Source: Actinomycetes bacterium | Lineage (GTDB): Bacteria > Actinomycetota > Actinomycetes > Actinomycetales > Microbacteriaceae | Length of the DNA: 7,485 bases | Reading direction: 5' to 3' | Assembly (NCBI GenBank): GCA_023386365.1 | Contig: JAEWJX010000022.1 | Coordinates: forward strand, 1 to 7,485 | Shown here: in pieces, positions 5,989 to 7,485 of the stretch | Layout: each line of letters begins with the position of its first letter | Numbering within the stretch: the stretch's first letter is position 1 | Made by a program: the position numbers and the translations under genes | The notes under the pieces: generated by a model | Told to the model about the DNA's origin: nothing | The model's database searches: none | What the model saw: the letters and a program-made list of their open reading frames with translations, nothing else

Positions 5989-6728
5989 CCGCGACGATGG
6001 AAAAGACGGCCGCGAAGCGCGGCGGCGCCGCGCGCCCCGCGGCGCCGTTGGGACTCGCCCCGCGCGTCTCCCTCATGCCCCCCGAGCTCGGGCAGCGCAA
6101 CCGCCAGCTCGGTATCCAGCGGTCCCTGCGGGCCGTCATGGTGCTGGTGCTGGTGCTCGTGCTCCTGGCGGTCGGCGGAGCCTGGTACCTCTCGATCAGC
6201 TCGACGGTGGCCCTCGGCGCCGAGGTCAACCGCACGGCGGATCTGCAGACGCAGAAGCAGAGCCACCAGGAGATCCGCGAAGCGATGAACGACGTCGCGA
6301 TCGGGGCGGCGGGCATCCAGGTCGGCGGGTCCACCGAGATCGACCTGCTCGACTACCTCTCCAAGGTCCAGGGCTCGCTGCCCGAGGGGGTCCGGCTCGA
6401 CGTGTTCGACATCGAGTCCGCCTCCATCTCGTCGCTCTACCCGCAGTCGGATGTGCCGCTCGAGGGCCCGCGCATCGCGACGCTGAAGTTCACCGCGATC
6501 AGCCCCGGTCTTCCGGCGATCCCGGTGTGGCTCGACGGGTTGAGCAAGCTCCCGGGCTACGTCGACGCCGTCCCCGGCAGTGTCGACCTGGCCACCGACG
6601 GCGGCTACACCGTCAACATCACGATGCACATCAACGCCGACGCCTACTCCAACCGGATGAAGACCGAGGCGGAACGTGCCGGCGAGATCGGCCCTCAGGG
6701 CGCCGAGACTGAGGAGACGGAAAAGTGA
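5985..6728 (+). CDS. pilN: PilN, bitopic membrane pilus alignment protein
   Basis: A 247-aa protein with one membrane helix at about 49-70 (the Val/Leu-rich stretch after SLRAVM), an external coiled region (~75-105) and an extracytoplasmic alpha/beta domain of ferredoxin-like type (~118-220), as in PilN. The PilM-binding motif usually written INLLPPE near the N-terminus appears as VSLMPPEL at 28-35, so Asn is Ser here. It is preceded by about 26 extra Ala/Arg/Lys-rich residues, where typical PilN proteins start only a few residues before the motif. The C-terminal 25 residues are acidic and probably disordered. The start is ATG 5985 (ATGA overlap with pilM) with GGGAG at 5974-5978; Met5 (5997) is a less likely alternative. 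Position between pilM and pilO confirms the call. No cysteines. Confidence 0.9.
   Translation: MTATMEKTAAKRGGAARPAAPLGLAPRVSLMPPELGQRNRQLGIQRSLRAVMVLVLVLVLLAVGGAWYLSISSTVALGAEVNRTADLQTQKQSHQEIREAMNDVAIGAAGIQVGGSTEIDLLDYLSKVQGSLPEGVRLDVFDIESASISSLYPQSDVPLEGPRIATLKFTAISPGLPAIPVWLDGLSKLPGYVDAVPGSVDLATDGGYTVNITMHINADAYSNRMKTEAERAGEIGPQGAETEETEK
6141..6164 (+). repeat. Four tandem GTGCT[GC] hexamers inside pilN
   Basis: The sequence is GTGCTG twice followed by GTGCTC twice, encoding four Val-Leu pairs (residues 53-60) of the PilN membrane helix. Each unit adds two hydrophobic residues, so a gain or loss would change helix length without a frameshift. It may simply reflect GC-rich Val/Leu codons in a membrane segment. 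Confidence 0.7.
6711..6716 (+). promoter_or_regulatory. Ribosome binding site for GTG-started pilO
   Basis: GAGGAG lies eight bases before GTG 6725, inside the 3' end of pilN. It supports the GTG start, which places a short basic segment before the PilO membrane helix. Confidence 0.6.
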
Positions 6729-7414
6729 AGCTCGGAACCCGGGTATGGGGCCTCATCACGGTCGTGGTGGTGGTCGCCCTCGTGGCGGGAGGGTACTTCC
6801 TCGGCGTCGCGCCGCTCCTCGATCAGCAGGCCAAGGCCGAGGCGCTCCGCAAGGAGGCCCTCGCCCAGAACCAGGTCCTCCAGGCCGAGATCGCCCAGCT
6901 GGAGCAGGCGGAGGAGGACCTCGACAAGTACCAGGCGCTCGCCGCCGACTTCGAGAAGCTCATCCCCGAGACGGTCGACAGCCAGCGGTTCATCCGCAGC
7001 CTCGACGCCCTCGCGGTCGCCAACGCGGTGACCGTCACGCAGATCACGGTCGACCGGTTCCTTCCGTACGAACCGCCGGCGGTGGATGCGGCCGTCGAGT
7101 ACAGCGAGAAGGCGCCTCCGCCCTTCACCGACCCCCGGATCACCGACAAGAACTTCGTGATCGTCCCGTTCTCGGTGTCGGTGGACGGCGGATGGGCGGA
7201 GTCGCTGAACTTCGTCCACCAGCTGCAGTACAGCGACCGCCTGGTGCTCCTCACGAGCATCTCGCAGTCGATGAAGGACACGGTCTACACGACCGATGTC
7301 ACCGCCTACATGTACGTCCTCGTCAAGCCCGGCACCCCGGTCCCGGGCGAGGAGGTCGTCGAAGGCGGTACCGACAGCCCCACGGACGGCGAGACCGCCA
7401 GCGCCCAGGGCTGA
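6725..7414 (+). CDS. pilO: PilO, membrane pilus alignment protein
   Basis: A 229-aa bitopic protein: short N-terminus MKLGTRVW, membrane helix at about 9-27, a long charged heptad-like coiled coil (32-80, many Glu/Ala/Leu/Gln), the LIPETVDSQRFIRSLDALA segment that in PilO family members joins the coiled coil to the globular part, then a ferredoxin-like domain (~90-200) ending ...YMYVLVKPG. PilO should heterodimerise with PilN through coiled coil and globular domain and transmit signals between PilM and the growing pilus. The last ~28 residues are acidic and Gly/Ser/Thr-rich, probably disordered. There are no cysteines. The GTG start overlaps the pilN stop (GTGA). In diderms PilP and PilQ follow; the sequence ends before that can be judged, and a monoderm would not need them. 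Confidence 0.9.
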   Translation: MKLGTRVWGLITVVVVVALVAGGYFLGVAPLLDQQAKAEALRKEALAQNQVLQAEIAQLEQAEEDLDKYQALAADFEKLIPETVDSQRFIRSLDALAVANAVTVTQITVDRFLPYEPPAVDAAVEYSEKAPPPFTDPRITDKNFVIVPFSVSVDGGWAESLNFVHQLQYSDRLVLLTSISQSMKDTVYTTDVTAYMYVLVKPGTPVPGEEVVEGGTDSPTDGETASAQG

Positions 7415-7485
7415 CTTCCATAGACCGCCGGGGGGGGGGGGCCGCCCCCGCGGCCCGCCCCGCCCGGAGTGGGGCGCGGCGCGGG
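7415..7485. other. G/C-only-like 3' edge, no gene seen
   Basis: About 15 ordinary bases follow the pilO stop. Twelve G residues then run from 7430 to 7441, and the remaining 44 bases contain only one A and one T. No codon structure, T-tract terminator or start site is visible. A 6-bp CGCCCC/GGGGCG stem (7456-7461 with 7471-7476) exists, but in such sequence it carries little meaning. A low-quality read or contig end is most likely. Confidence 0.65.

Noticed and set aside
7456..7476. Hairpin CGCCCC / GGGGCG as a transcription terminator after pilO
   Set aside because: There is no T-tract, it lies in suspect low-complexity sequence at the edge, and such stems are expected by chance there.

Overview
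The window is a single block of seven co-directional genes (+ strand) that together form part of a type IV pilus (T4P) locus. Base composition is high G+C, third positions are mostly G or C, and GTG is used as a start twice. No outer-membrane component (PilQ or PilP) is visible. This suggests a high-GC Gram-positive actinobacterium, and the codon texture and gene order would fit Microbacteriaceae (for example Microbacterium or a relative). That family-level call is inference. Nothing in the window fixes the species.

Layout: positions 1-54 are a low-complexity edge. Positions 55-4087 hold three exported pilin-like proteins: a PilV/GspI-like prepilin with beta-sandwich additions (55-1464), a PilW/GspJ-like prepilin (1461-2183), and a very large PilX/GspK-like protein without the +5 glutamate (2174-4087). 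Positions 4084-4911 encode a bifunctional prepilin peptidase/methyltransferase (PilD). After a 27-base gap carrying a strong Shine-Dalgarno sequence come pilM (4939-5988), pilN (5985-6728) and pilO (6725-7414), the inner-membrane alignment subcomplex. Positions 7415-7485 are a G/C-only-like tail with no gene. The leading C-run and trailing G-run look like assembly or read-end artefacts, so the window is probably a whole short contig.

How the genes work together: PilD trims the short leader from the prepilins and should methylate the new N-terminus. The V/W/X-like proteins probably form the priming and tip complex of the filament. Cytoplasmic PilM binds the PilN N-terminus, and PilN pairs with PilO in the membrane to link the cytoplasmic motor to the growing pilus. 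The motor ATPases (PilB, PilT), the platform protein PilC and the major pilin are not in the window and should lie just outside it. Every junction except pilD-pilM is a stop/start overlap, so this is one translationally coupled operon.

The most interesting points are the large E5-lacking PilX-like protein, the beta-domain additions on the PilV-like protein, the restriction of paired cysteines to the exported pilins, and departures from consensus in PilM (His in place of the usual phosphate-2 Asp) and PilN (a degenerate PilM-binding motif behind a long basic extension). I see a divergent monoderm T4P rather than a wholly new system.
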